From: Stomatobaculum sp. F0698 | GTDB lineage: Bacteria; Bacillota; Clostridia; Lachnospirales; Lachnospiraceae | NCBI RefSeq assembly: GCF_030644385.1 | Contig: NZ_CP130060.1 | Location: 1,612,001-1,676,000, forward strand | Direction: 5' to 3' | DNA: 64,000 nucleotides | In this document: piece after piece, positions 33,939 to 41,875 of the stretch | Numbering within the stretch: the stretch's first letter is position 1 | Layout of the letters: each line of letters begins with the position of its first letter | Made by a program: the position numbers and the translations under genes | Notes under the pieces: model-generated | Database searches by the model: none | The model's input: the letters and a program-made list of their open reading frames with translations, nothing else | What the model was told of the DNA's origin: nothing

Positions 33939-35069
33939 TCAGGCTTCTTCCGCGCCCCAGACCTCTTCCGCAATTTCTTTGACGAGGCGAAGCTTTGCAA
34001 ACTGCTCTTCCTCCGTCAGCTTGTTTCCGATTTCGCAGGAGGCAAATCCGCACTGCGGGCTCAAATACAAATCGCGAAGCGGTACATACTGCGAAGCCTC
34101 ATAGATGCGACGTTTTATGAGTTCCTTGGATTCGAGCTCCGGACGCTTGCTCGTGATGAGGCCGAGCACCACCTTCTTGCCGCGCGGAATCTCTTTTAAG
34201 CTCGTAAAGTTGCCGGAGCGCTTGTCATCGTACTCCAGATAAAAGCTCTCCACCTTTTCCTGTGCAAAGACATAGGGTGCCACCTTGTCGTAGGGGCCGC
34301 TGCTCGCGTAGGTCGAGTGATAGTTGCCGCGGCAGATATGGGTGTTCACGACCAAATCCTCCGGCAAATTCTCGAGGGAGAGGTTATTGACCTTCAGATA
34401 GCGCTCCGCTTCCTGCTCAAGCGTTGCGCCGTCGCCTTCGCGCATCTTCCAGTAGCCTTCCTCATCCACGATCATGCCCCAGGTGCAGTCATCGAGCTGA
34501 ATGTTCCGGCAGCCCGCCGCGTAGAGGTCCAGATAGACTCTGTGATAGGCCGCCGCAAGGTCGCGAAGCAGCTCTTCGTCGTCCGGATAAAACTCCCTTG
34601 TAATCCGCGCATTGTCCTCACGGAAGAGCTCGGCGAGGGTCTGCGCCGGAGCGGGCAGAGTTTGCTTTGCAATCGTGTTCTCGTCCTCAAACTGCTTTAC
34701 GAAGAGAAAATCCTGTACAATCGGATGGTTCTCGCCGCTTATTTTTCCCGTCATGCGGCAGGAACCGTGTGTGGTCTCCTCGCCCTTAAAATAATAGCCG
34801 TGGTCCAGCTCGATCTCCTCGATGCCGTTTAGCCCCCACATGAAATCAAGGTGCCAGTAGCTCCGACGGAACTCGCCGTCCGTAATCACACGGTAGCCGA
34901 GTGCCTTCTGCTTCTCAATCAAATCCGTGATGCAGGCATCCTCCACCTTGCGGAGTTCCTCACGTGAAATCTTCTTTGCGTTCCAATCGGCTCTTGCCTC
35001 TTTTAATACCTCCGGACGCAGAAAGCTCCCGACATAATCATAGCGAAACGGTGTTTCGAATTTGCTCAT
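33939..35069 (-). CDS. MetE C-terminal-like homocysteine methyltransferase (YxjG/YxjH type)
   Basis: 376-residue cobalamin-independent methionine synthase-like enzyme consisting only of the catalytic barrel. Seen: YDYVGSFLRPEVLKEAR, the substrate region QLDDCTWGM, zinc-ligand candidates His/Cys in NTHICRGNY, Glu in SFYLEYDDKR and Cys in LSPQCGFAS. The family transfers a methyl group to homocysteine, perhaps from a non-folate donor, since the folate-binding N-terminal half of MetE is missing. The start at 35069 follows AAGGAGG. It is divergent from a LysR gene that is its likely regulator. Confidence 0.88.
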   Translation of the reverse strand: MSKFETPFRYDYVGSFLRPEVLKEARADWNAKKISREELRKVEDACITDLIEKQKALGYRVITDGEFRRSYWHLDFMWGLNGIEEIELDHGYYFKGEETTHGSCRMTGKISGENHPIVQDFLFVKQFEDENTIAKQTLPAPAQTLAELFREDNARITREFYPDDEELLRDLAAAYHRVYLDLYAAGCRNIQLDDCTWGMIVDEEGYWKMREGDGATLEQEAERYLKVNNLSLENLPEDLVVNTHICRGNYHSTYASSGPYDKVAPYVFAQEKVESFYLEYDDKRSGNFTSLKEIPRGKKVVLGLITSKRPELESKELIKRRIYEASQYVPLRDLYLSPQCGFASCEIGNKLTEEEQFAKLRLVKEIAEEVWGAEEA

Positions 35070-35114
35070 TATGAATCCTCCTTGCGTAACTCTGATGCGC
35101 TTTATTCTAAGCAC

Positions 35115-35143
35115 TTGCCGTCCCCTTGAAAAATATTTATAAT
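35115..35143 (+). promoter_or_regulatory. Promoter of the LysR gene in the divergent region
   Basis: TTGCCG (35115-35120), 17-bp spacer, TATAAT (35138-35143). Short dyads ATATT-TAT-AATAT around the -10 and TCATTT-TATT-AAATGA before the start codon may bind the LysR protein. Confidence 0.5.
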
Positions 35144-35186
35144 ATCTGAAAATCCATAGTTTCATTTTATTAAATGAGGTATCACC

Positions 35187-36086
35187 ATGACGCTACGCCA
35201 GCTTCGTTACGTTGATGTCATTGCCAAGCGCGGCTCCCTGACCGCCGCAGCCGAGGTTCTCTTTGTGACCCAGCCCTCTCTGACCGCCGCGCTCCGCGAA
35301 CTTGAGCAGGAACTGGGCATCACCCTCTTTTTGCGCTCTCGGAAGGGGCTCACCCTGACTACCGCGGGCGAGGAATTTCTGGCCTACGCGCGCCAAATTC
35401 TGGATCAGGTCTCCCTCGTGGAACAGCGCTATACCGGAGAGGCGCGCGGGCGGCGTCACTTCTGCGTTTCCTCCCAGCACTACTCCTTTGCGGTCGAGGC
35501 CTTTGTAGCCCTCTTAAACACCTACGGCGGCTCGCAGTACGAGTTCCACATGCGGGAGACCGAGACCTACCGCATCTTAGAAGATGTATCAAAGCTCCGC
35601 TCGGAAATCGGCGTGCTCTACCGAAATCAATTCAACGAGGCCGTGCTGCAGCGGAGTTTCCAGGAGATGAAGCTCCTCTTTACGCCGCTCTGCCGCGTGA
35701 AGCCGCATGTCTTCCTCGGAACCCATCATCCGCTCACACAAAAAAAGGAGGTCTCCATGGAAGACCTCCGCGCCTACCCCCGCCTCTCCTATGAGCAGGG
35801 GCAGCACAATTCCTTTTATTTTTCCGAGGAAATTCAAAGTGCCGCCGAGTCCGAAAAGGATATCGTGGTCTGCGACCGCGCGACCCTCTTTAATCTCTTG
35901 ATCGGCATGAACGGCTATACCATTTGCTCCGGCATCATCAACACCGAGTTAAACGGCGAGAACATCGTCGCACGTCCGCTCGCGGTCGATGACTATATGG
36001 AAATCGGCTATGTCCTCCCGAAGGAGCGCCCGGCCGGGGATTTGACCCTCGCCTACATTGATTTCCTCAAGCAGTTTGCGCGCTGA
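35187..36086 (+). CDS. LysR-family transcriptional regulator
   Basis: 299 residues: N-terminal winged helix (MTLRQLRYVDVIAKRGSLTAAAEVLFVTQPSLTAALRELEQ), linker helix to about 90, then a periplasmic-binding-protein-like effector domain. It is transcribed away from the MetE-like gene, the classic arrangement for a LysR activator and its target, so control by homocysteine or another methionine precursor is plausible. It might alternatively control the mle operon 1.5 kb away, whose promoter has a T-N11-A box. It ends three bases from the convergent nitroreductase gene. Confidence 0.92.
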   Translation: MTLRQLRYVDVIAKRGSLTAAAEVLFVTQPSLTAALRELEQELGITLFLRSRKGLTLTTAGEEFLAYARQILDQVSLVEQRYTGEARGRRHFCVSSQHYSFAVEAFVALLNTYGGSQYEFHMRETETYRILEDVSKLRSEIGVLYRNQFNEAVLQRSFQEMKLLFTPLCRVKPHVFLGTHHPLTQKKEVSMEDLRAYPRLSYEQGQHNSFYFSEEIQSAAESEKDIVVCDRATLFNLLIGMNGYTICSGIINTELNGENIVARPLAVDDYMEIGYVLPKERPAGDLTLAYIDFLKQFAR

Positions 36087-36089
36087 GTC

Positions 36090-36617
36090 TCACTCGACCC
36101 AGAGCACCCGCCCGGGTTTCCGCGGCGCTGCCTTCGGAAGCTCGCCCTCGATATAGCCGACGGCGCAGTGTCCGATCCCAATCCACTTGCCCGAAACGCC
36201 GAGTTCCTTGAGGAGCGCAATGAATTCCGGCTGTTCAAACTCTTCCCTCGCGCGGTTAATCCAGATGCTGCCGAGACCGAGGGCATGTGCCGCGAGCATG
36301 AGGTTGCCCATCACGAGGCTGCCGTCATAGACCGCATTGCCCCAGTCTTTTTCGGCGAGCACCAGGAGGATGACAGGCGCGCCGTAGAAGGGATCGAAGC
36401 CCTCCGCCCAGCCGCCGATCTTTCGATTCGCCTCGACAAAACGCGCGCGAAGCGCGGGATTGGTAATCGCTACGGTAAGCGTCGCCTGACGCCCCTTGCC
36501 GTTTGCCGCATAGAGGCCTGTCTCCAGTATCGTTTCGATGTCCTCCCGCTTCGGGAGCTCTTTCTTAAACTTCCGTATGCTGCGGCGCTCCAACATGGCC
36601 TTGATTACTTCATTCAT
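36090..36617 (-). CDS. Nitroreductase family flavoprotein
   Basis: 175 residues with the FMN-binding pattern of NfsA/NfsB-like enzymes: AMLERRSIRKFKKE (Arg-Arg-Ser FMN phosphate contact), GLYAANGKGRQ, VMGNLMLAAHALGLGSIWINRA and a C-terminal GHCAVGYIEGE. It reduces nitro compounds or quinones with NAD(P)H; the natural substrate is unknown. The start at 36617 follows GAGAGGAG. Some short family members act as iodotyrosine-type or dehydropyridine reductases. Confidence 0.9.
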   Translation of the reverse strand: MNEVIKAMLERRSIRKFKKELPKREDIETILETGLYAANGKGRQATLTVAITNPALRARFVEANRKIGGWAEGFDPFYGAPVILLVLAEKDWGNAVYDGSLVMGNLMLAAHALGLGSIWINRAREEFEQPEFIALLKELGVSGKWIGIGHCAVGYIEGELPKAAPRKPGRVLWVE

Positions 36618-36664
36618 ATTGACTCCTCTCACTGCGGCCTTCGTGCCGCTTTTTTCTTTGGCCT

Positions 36665-37087
36665 TCACGCCTCGGGCAAATCCCGAAAATATGCGGTACA
36701 GGGATAGCCCCCGAGCGTGGTCTTAAGTCCGATGGCGCGGTAAAAAGCATTCGAGACCGCATCTTCCGCGTCCGTAATCAGGAGAAACTGCCGCACATGG
36801 GAAAATCTCTCCGAAGTGCGCCGCATGAGTTCCCGCCCTATGCCCTTTCTCTGCTGCGCAGGCCTTACAATCAAGTCCTGCACATAGAGTATATGCTCCC
36901 CGTCGCCGACGCAGCGCACAAAGCCGACCAAAGCGCCGTCTTCAAAAGCGCCGAGCAAAAAGAGAGAACGCCCGAGTGCCCTCCGTAACTTCTCCTCATC
37001 TCCCAGATAGCTTGTCCAGCCGCAGGCCACGTAGATTTCTTGCAGCTCCGTCAAGCATTCCGCCCCGAATTCCCGATATGTCAGCAT
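36665..37087 (-). CDS. GNAT family N-acetyltransferase
   Basis: 140 residues with motif A of GNAT enzymes, IVRPAQQRKGIGRELMRR (acetyl-CoA pyrophosphate loop Q-x-x-G-I-G), preceded by VGFVRCVGDGEHILYVQDL and ending FYRAIGLKTTLGGYPCTAYFR. The substrate is unknown; the pattern resembles aminoglycoside- and polyamine-type small GNATs. The start at 37087 follows GGAGGAGG. It lies 47 bases upstream of the nitroreductase gene and is probably co-transcribed. Confidence 0.9.
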   Translation of the reverse strand: MLTYREFGAECLTELQEIYVACGWTSYLGDEEKLRRALGRSLFLLGAFEDGALVGFVRCVGDGEHILYVQDLIVRPAQQRKGIGRELMRRTSERFSHVRQFLLITDAEDAVSNAFYRAIGLKTTLGGYPCTAYFRDLPEA

Positions 37088-37187
37088 ATGTACCTCCTCC
37101 GGCCACAGGCCCTCTGTTTGAATCCTCATTCACAGAAAGACAGCTCAAAACATAGGGCTACTGCTCACAGTATAACACGGGAAAGGA

Positions 37188-37205
37188 CGCTGCGATATCG
37201 CAGCG
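37188..37205. repeat. 18-bp perfect palindrome
   Basis: CGCTGCGATATCGCAGCG between the CPBP gene end and the GNAT gene start. It may be the stem of a weak terminator (minus strand continues GTCCTTTCCC) or a protein-binding site upstream of GNAT. Confidence 0.5.
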
Positions 37206-37240
37206 CCCCAGCTAAATGCTGTTATAAAATTGTTCCGCTC

Positions 37241-38167
37241 TTATTTGTTCCGATGCTTCCTCCACAGAAGCAGAACCAGCGTAAAGGAGAAAAGCTGCGC
37301 CGTGAGCACACGGAGCAAGAGCCACTCATCCACACCGCTTACCGTGCACACATGGAGCAAGTTGGTCGCGATGCAGTTGTTAAAGAAGTGATCCGCCATG
37401 CCCGCGTAGAGACTCCCGGTCATGCGGGAAAGGAGCCCCCATTTGATGCCCATGAGCCCTGCGAGGATGATGTAACCCACGCTCAGCGCAACAAAACTTG
37501 CGACAGTGATATCCCCGTCCAGCAAATTCCGAAGCGGGGTGACCAGATGCCAGAGTCCAAAGAGCAGCGCCTGAAACAAAAGCGCAAAGCGCGCGGAGTG
37601 CCTTTCTTCCGCAAGGTTTAAAAACAAACCGCGAAAGCATCCCTCTTCCATGATTACATTGATGAGGTTAAAGAACACACAGAGCGCGATCAGCGCTGCT
37701 CCCCGCTGTACCGCGCTCTCACCTGTCAGCGAGAACGCTGTGATAAAGATATCAAGCCTGGGATGCTGCCCCTGCCCCCGCAAAATAAGGAATTCCGCGC
37801 CGTAGGCAAGCAGGAAGGAAAGGCCGGCCAGCAAAAAACCGCGCCCCATGTTTCTCAGGACACCGCGCTTTGCAAAGCCGATTTTTTCCCACGACCAATG
37901 CAAATATCGCAGCGCGAGAGACAAGACCAAAATACCGAAGAGCTTATTGATAAAGTTCTCGCCGAATACGGTCTCGTCCGTGCGTATGAGGAGCGCTTCC
38001 GCGCTGTGCACCGAAAGTAAGAGCAAAAATATGAGGCAGCAGCTTAGCACGGGCTGTGTTTCCAAACGGCTGTGCTGTACATCCCCGGGCAGGAACCGAG
38101 CTCCGCCCGCAAGCTCTGCCCTCTCTTCCTCCGGCAGTCGACTATTTACTTTTTTCCCTTTTCCCAT
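37241..38167 (-). CDS. CPBP-family intramembrane glutamic protease
   Basis: 308 residues, about eight membrane segments. The CPBP (CAAX/bacteriocin-processing) motifs are present: EEGCFRG (EExxxR, catalytic Glu pair), a following FGLWHLV (FxxxH) and ADHFFNNC (HxxxN/D). Such proteins process membrane substrates or protect against bacteriocins. The gene follows the XRE-membrane protein pair closely and probably shares their transcript. The start is either the ATG at 38167 or the TTG one codon upstream. Confidence 0.88.
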   Translation of the reverse strand: MGKGKKVNSRLPEEERAELAGGARFLPGDVQHSRLETQPVLSCCLIFLLLLSVHSAEALLIRTDETVFGENFINKLFGILVLSLALRYLHWSWEKIGFAKRGVLRNMGRGFLLAGLSFLLAYGAEFLILRGQGQHPRLDIFITAFSLTGESAVQRGAALIALCVFFNLINVIMEEGCFRGLFLNLAEERHSARFALLFQALLFGLWHLVTPLRNLLDGDITVASFVALSVGYIILAGLMGIKWGLLSRMTGSLYAGMADHFFNNCIATNLLHVCTVSGVDEWLLLRVLTAQLFSFTLVLLLWRKHRNK

Positions 38168-38176
38168 CAAATTACT

Positions 38177-38371
38177 TTATTCCTCCCAGAACAGTTCGTC
38201 GAGGGTCTTATCCAGCGCGTGACAAATCGCGAGACAAAGCCGTATGGTCGGGTTATAATCCCCCTTCTCGATTGCGTTGACGGTCTGACGGCTCACACCG
38301 ACCAGATCCGCGAGTTCCTGCTGCGATAAATCTTTTGCCGCGCGCGCGGCTTTCAGGCGAAGATTTTTCAT
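38177..38371 (-). CDS. Small XRE-family HTH regulator
   Basis: 64 residues, a single helix-turn-helix: MKNLRLKAARAAKDLSQQELADLVGVSRQTVNAIEKGDYNP followed by LCLAICHALDKTLDELFW, typical of the YozG/YvaO-like short repressors. The ATG overlaps the stop of the membrane protein gene (ATGA). These small regulators are usually encoded after a multi-pass membrane protein, as here, and repress their own operon; the CGACA-CAA-TGTCG palindrome in the leader is the likely operator. Confidence 0.93.
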   Translation of the reverse strand: MKNLRLKAARAAKDLSQQELADLVGVSRQTVNAIEKGDYNPTIRLCLAICHALDKTLDELFWEE

Positions 38372-38892
38372 TGCTCCTCCTCCCGGCGGTTCATCACGTA
38401 CTTGATACACTGCAATAAAAGCATACCCAAAAAGAAGATGCCGAGCAACAGCGGGAGCAGGGCAGGCGCCGAATAACGTCCGTTGGTTCTGAGCCCGCCG
38501 TCCAGTATTTGATTGCGGCTCTGCAGAAGCGAAAGCAAAGCCATGACAAGCCAGAAGATCAGCACGCGCTTTTCCTTTTTCTCCCCGCGGAAGCTCCAAT
38601 AGGCGTCGTGAAAGAGGCAATAGCCAAAGAGCACCAGCCCCGATAACAGCAAAATCGCAATCGGGATGACCCCCGGCGACACAAAGCGCTCCGTCTGCTC
38701 CTCAAAGCCCGCATAGAGCATGAGCAGCGCAATCAGGGTCATATAGGCATACTGAAAGCCTTGGCCGCGCGCAATCAGCTGGCGCTCATCGTAGACCACA
38801 GCCCCTTCCCGATTCCGCTTGCACTTCAGAAAATAGGGCAGCACGCCTACCCCAAGCATACCGCAAAGCATCCCGACATAATAATAACTCAT
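38368..38892 (-). CDS. Four-helix membrane protein paired with XRE regulator
   Basis: 174 residues with four predicted membrane segments (about 3-20, 50-68, 75-95, 108-122, and 145-165 as a possible fifth) and a cytoplasmic loop KCKRNREGAVVYDERQLIARGQGFQYAY, a pattern (YDERQ..ARG.gf.yay) common in small membrane proteins encoded next to XRE repressors in Firmicutes. No enzymatic motif. Probably a stress or bacteriocin-response membrane protein; the function is unknown. Confidence 0.75.
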   Translation of the reverse strand: MSYYYVGMLCGMLGVGVLPYFLKCKRNREGAVVYDERQLIARGQGFQYAYMTLIALLMLYAGFEEQTERFVSPGVIPIAILLLSGLVLFGYCLFHDAYWSFRGEKKEKRVLIFWLVMALLSLLQSRNQILDGGLRTNGRYSAPALLPLLLGIFFLGMLLLQCIKYVMNRREEEQ

Positions 38893-38919
38893 TTCCCTGT
38901 CCTCCTCTCAAAATATAAG

Positions 38920-38932
38920 CGACACAATGTCG
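38920..38932. promoter_or_regulatory. Putative XRE operator
   Basis: CGACA-CAA-TGTCG, a perfect 5-bp-arm dyad in the leader of the membrane protein-XRE operon, about 28 bases before the start codon. Confidence 0.5.
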
Positions 38933-38950
38933 TCTATATATTACATACTC

Positions 38951-38979
38951 AGGATAGCACCACATTTTATTTGTATCAA
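38951..38979 (-). promoter_or_regulatory. Proximal promoter of the membrane protein-XRE-CPBP operon
   Basis: TTGATA (38979-38974), 17-bp spacer, TATCCT (38956-38951). Just upstream on the minus strand is AGTAATATATAC. Confidence 0.6.
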
Positions 38980-39094
38980 GTATATATTACTTTTTGCCAT
39001 CAAAAGTTTATAGGGCAGCAAAAGCTCACCACGTAGCTCGGCCTCGATCCTTCCGAAGAATCACGATGTAAGGTCATTTATATTTCAAGTTCCG

Positions 39095-39123
39095 GGGATA
39101 AGGCCCTTTTGAACACTTGTCAA
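39095..39123 (-). promoter_or_regulatory. Distal promoter-like element, copy of the proximal one
   Basis: TTGACA (39123-39118), 17-bp spacer, TATCCC (39100-39095), again preceded by GGTAATATATAA. The two -35 regions lie in a 21-base direct repeat (38976-38996 and 39120-39140, two mismatches). No gene is seen between the two promoters. Confidence 0.4.
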
Positions 39124-39157
39124 TTATATATTACCTTTTGTTTTTCCGTATTCAGCC

Positions 39158-39186
39158 TTGTTTTCTTTCGAAATACCCCCTATACT
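39158..39186 (+). promoter_or_regulatory. Promoter of the 331-residue membrane protein gene
   Basis: TTGTTT (39158-39163), 17-bp spacer, TATACT (39181-39186), on the plus strand. Confidence 0.6.
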
Positions 39187-39229
39187 GTTTCGGAAGCTTT
39201 TTAGAATAAACGATCGGAGAGGAGCTCCC

Positions 39230-40225
39230 ATGTCTGTCATCAGCGTCAATCAGAAGCTCGCCACTGAGCTTGGCCTCAACTACGACCGCGAGAGCGGCAT
39301 CGTCGCAGGCTTCTACAACGGTTACCACATCGCATTCATCATGCAGAACAATCTGCGCCAAATTGTCGTCTCGGTTTCGAACGGCACAGGCCAAATGCCG
39401 GAGAAGGAGATTTTAAAGCAGGCACACAAGGAGAACAAGAAAGTTCTCTCCAACCCTTCTGTTCAGGGCTACCGCGCGACCTATGCCATCCCGAACGCTA
39501 TGACCGACAACGGAAAGCTTGAGCGGAGCGCTGCCGCTGCCGCTGTGCTCACCGAATTTCTCAGGGCAAACAGTCTTCGCGACTGTAGCGAGCTGAGCGG
39601 CCGCCCGGACGAGAGCAGCTGCTACTACGTGGGCGGTACTCTTCGCTTCCTGACCCAGGATGAGTACAACACGGAACGCAATCGTGCCCAGTCCTCCTTC
39701 GACGAGAAGGCAGCAAAGCGCGGCAATCCGATTGCGGGTATTGTGGGCGCTCTGCTCGGAAGCTTGGTCGGCGTCCTTGCAATGGTAATCATCGGGCAGC
39801 TCGGCTATGTCTCGGTCTGGGCAGGCTTGGTCATGGGCGTCTGCGTCGCAAAGGGTTATGAGCTGCTCTCCGGCAAGTTTGACTTTGTCGGTCTTGTCTG
39901 CAGTCTTCTTGTTATGGCTGTCATGGTCTATTTCGGCAACCAGCTCGACTGGGCCATCACGATTGCACGTGCCTACGAGGCGAATGTCTTCGATGCGTTC
40001 CCGGTTGTCAATGAAGTGGTCAAGGCAAACGAACTGCTTCCGGTCTACTACCGCAATCTGGGGCTCTACTACCTCGCAACCCTGATCGGTGCGATTCCGA
40101 CCCTGATCGGTCTCTTAAAGCACCAGCAGCTTCTCACCGTCTCCTACCCGATTGGGCCGGAGGCGCATGAGTCCGTGGTCTATGTCTCCTCCGACGATGA
40201 CACGGACAGCGAGGATGACGAATAA
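39230..40225 (+). CDS. Membrane protein of unknown function
   Basis: 331 residues. An N-terminal soluble half (about 1-160; KLATELGLNYDRESGIVAGFYNGYHIAF, then NPSVQGYRATYAI) is followed by four to five membrane segments (about 165-310: IAGIVGALLGSLVGVLAMVIIG, AGLVMGVCVAKGYELL, FVGLVCSLLVMAVMVYF, YYLATLIGAIPTLIGLL) and an acidic tail (SSDDDTDSEDDE). No family is recognised. The start at 39230 follows GGAGAGGAG; the upstream in-frame ATG lies inside the promoter. Single-gene unit with promoter and terminator. Confidence 0.75.
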   Translation: MSVISVNQKLATELGLNYDRESGIVAGFYNGYHIAFIMQNNLRQIVVSVSNGTGQMPEKEILKQAHKENKKVLSNPSVQGYRATYAIPNAMTDNGKLERSAAAAAVLTEFLRANSLRDCSELSGRPDESSCYYVGGTLRFLTQDEYNTERNRAQSSFDEKAAKRGNPIAGIVGALLGSLVGVLAMVIIGQLGYVSVWAGLVMGVCVAKGYELLSGKFDFVGLVCSLLVMAVMVYFGNQLDWAITIARAYEANVFDAFPVVNEVVKANELLPVYYRNLGLYYLATLIGAIPTLIGLLKHQQLLTVSYPIGPEAHESVVYVSSDDDTDSEDDE

Positions 40226-40245
40226 AACAAAGCCTCGTCGGCATA

Positions 40246-40282
40246 AAAAAGCAGCATCCGCACCTGCGGATGCTGCTTTTTT
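40246..40282 (+). terminator. Terminator of the 331-residue membrane protein gene
   Basis: Stem AAAAAGCAGCATCCGC/GCGGATGCTGCTTTTT with loop ACCT and T-tract TTTTTTA. Confidence 0.9.
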
Positions 40283-40422
40283 ATTTTTTCGTTGATTCCC
40301 TGCCTTTTCTCCGTCGCAGCGCTTCCGGAGAAGCATTCGCAAGCTTCCCTATCCCGTCGCCCGATTCGTGGTATCATAAATCTCGCAACACAGTCTTTCC
40401 CCTTTTGAACGGAGGTCACGCC

Positions 40423-41253
40423 ATGCGAAAACCGCTTCGCTTTTTTCTGCTTCCGCTTTCGCTCCTTTTGCTCTGCCTACTCTGCCTGCGCTTATTTCGC
40501 CCCGAAGCCGCCGCGAATTCGAAGCCTTACGGCGTATTCATCGGGCTCGGGACAGCGGACCTAAAACGCCTTCGCCCCTACCGCACGGTCGTAATTGAGC
40601 CGAGCCTCTTTTCCACGGAACAAATCAAAGCCCTGCAGGCCGAAGGAAAAAGCGTCTATGGCTACTTAAACTTAGGCTCTCTGGAGAACTTCCGCTCTTA
40701 TTACGAACGCTTTGCAAATCTCACCCTTGCGCCCTACGAAAACTGGCCCGAGGAGCACTGGGTGGATGTCTCTTCCCTCGCTTGGCAGTCATTTGTGGTC
40801 GATGAACTCGGCGGCGCGTACGCTGCCCTCGGGCTGGACGGCTTCTTCCTCGACAACTGCGATGTCTACGCCATCTACCCGCGCGAAGATATCTTTAACG
40901 GGCTCACGACCATGCTCCGCGGCCTAAGCCGCTATCAAAAGCCCTGTATCATAAACGGCGGCGATGTCTTTGTGAGCACCTGCATGGAAAACGGCACTGC
41001 TCAGACGCTCTTTGACGGCGTGAACCAGGAGAGCGTCTTTACGAAAATCGACTTTGCGAAAAACCGCTATACCGCGCAGGATGCCGAGACTCGCAGCTAT
41101 TACCTTAACTATCTGGCGCGCGCCAAAGAGGCGGGACTCAAGGTCTATCTCCTCGAATACCGCCCCTCTGCAAAGCTTGCGGCGGAAATACAAGACTACA
41201 GTGAGAAGAACGGCTTTGTCGCCTACCTCGCAAACGAAAAGGAGCTGCGCTAA
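40423..41253 (+). CDS. Secreted GH114-like (endo-alpha-1,4-polygalactosaminidase family) protein
   Basis: 276 residues: a signal anchor (about 8-25, FFLLPLSLLLLCLLCLRLF) and a TIM-barrel domain of the GH114/TM1410 type, with YGVFIGLGTADLKRLRPYRTVVIEP, YGYLNLGSLENFRSYY, WVDVSSLAWQ, GLDGFFLDNCDVYAIY and a late YLLEYRPS. Asp in LDGFFLDNCD is the likely catalytic acid. The family degrades galactosaminogalactan-type or related amino-sugar polymers; substrate here unknown. The start at 40423 follows GGAGGTCACGCC. Single-gene unit whose terminator overlaps its stop codon. Confidence 0.8.
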   Translation: MRKPLRFFLLPLSLLLLCLLCLRLFRPEAAANSKPYGVFIGLGTADLKRLRPYRTVVIEPSLFSTEQIKALQAEGKSVYGYLNLGSLENFRSYYERFANLTLAPYENWPEEHWVDVSSLAWQSFVVDELGGAYAALGLDGFFLDNCDVYAIYPREDIFNGLTTMLRGLSRYQKPCIINGGDVFVSTCMENGTAQTLFDGVNQESVFTKIDFAKNRYTAQDAETRSYYLNYLARAKEAGLKVYLLEYRPSAKLAAEIQDYSEKNGFVAYLANEKELR

Positions 41254-41268
41254 GCAGCTCCTTTTTCT
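41237..41268 (+). terminator. Terminator overlapping the GH114-like stop codon
   Basis: Stem AAAAGGAGCTGC/GCAGCTCCTTTT (41237-41248 with 41254-41265), loop GCTAA holding the TAA stop, then TTCTT. Confidence 0.85.
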
Positions 41269-41289
41269 TATCGTATCGCACACAAACTC

Positions 41290-41853
41290 TCACGGCTTGT
41301 TTCGCGCTTCCGCGGCGCGCTGTCTCTCAATCAAAGGCAATAAGCGGCTCCGGTTAAAGCGCTGCATCACGACAAAAATCATGTCAAAGCAGCCTGCCGC
41401 GAGGGAACTCAGGAAGAAGGCCGGAAACATGCCGAAGGGGATAGCACCGAGCAACGCACCCGCACTGATCAGCACATTAATCTCATGAATGATTTCCGAC
41501 TGGCAGGTTACCTGTGCGAGTTCTTCCGGGTTGTGCTTCCTCAAATCATAGTACTCCGGAAAGGAGGTCGGCATCTTGTCCTTCCAGTTTTTGACACCGA
41601 TGCGCTTGTAAAAACGTGTCTCCCAAGGGCGTATCCGATACCAGGGGCGCGTGATGTCCGCGCGGTTCTGCTTGACCTTGTCAATGTAAATGCCGACAAT
41701 GAGGCGCACATAGAAGTGGTAAAACACAGTCCCAAAGCTGATTGCAAGCACCTTAAAGATGTGAATGTCGGTCAGATAATACAGCGCAAGTGCGGCTGCC
41801 AGTGCGATGAAACTTACGGCGGATACAGTCTTCATGATTTTCAGTGGTGGCAT
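41290..41853 (-). CDS. Membrane protein resembling CrtO-type acyltransferases
   Basis: 187 residues with two N-terminal membrane segments (about 9-25, 30-52), a cytoplasmic loop WYRIRPWETRFYKRIGVKNWKDKMPTSFPEYYD, a SEIIHEINVLIS segment and a second membrane pair (about 125-165). The E-x-x-F-Y...K-W-K-D pattern and later IIHE recall the glycosyl-4,4'-diaponeurosporenoate acyltransferase (CrtO) family, whose members without carotenoid genes are common and uncharacterised. The start at 41853 follows GGAAAGGACGG; Met7 is an alternative. Confidence 0.55.
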   Translation of the reverse strand: MPPLKIMKTVSAVSFIALAAALALYYLTDIHIFKVLAISFGTVFYHFYVRLIVGIYIDKVKQNRADITRPWYRIRPWETRFYKRIGVKNWKDKMPTSFPEYYDLRKHNPEELAQVTCQSEIIHEINVLISAGALLGAIPFGMFPAFFLSSLAAGCFDMIFVVMQRFNRSRLLPLIERQRAAEARNKP

Positions 41854-41875
41854 GGTCCGTCCTTTCCCTAACTTC

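Noticed and set aside
33795-34199. Plus-strand frame crossing the mle promoter gap into the MetE-like gene
   Set aside because: Overlaps a well-supported gene on the other strand, with no ribosome site and no homology.
38893-39229. CRISPR-like array from the repeated TATATATTAC boxes
   Set aside because: Only two extended copies with unequal spacing; they are better explained as repeated promoter elements.
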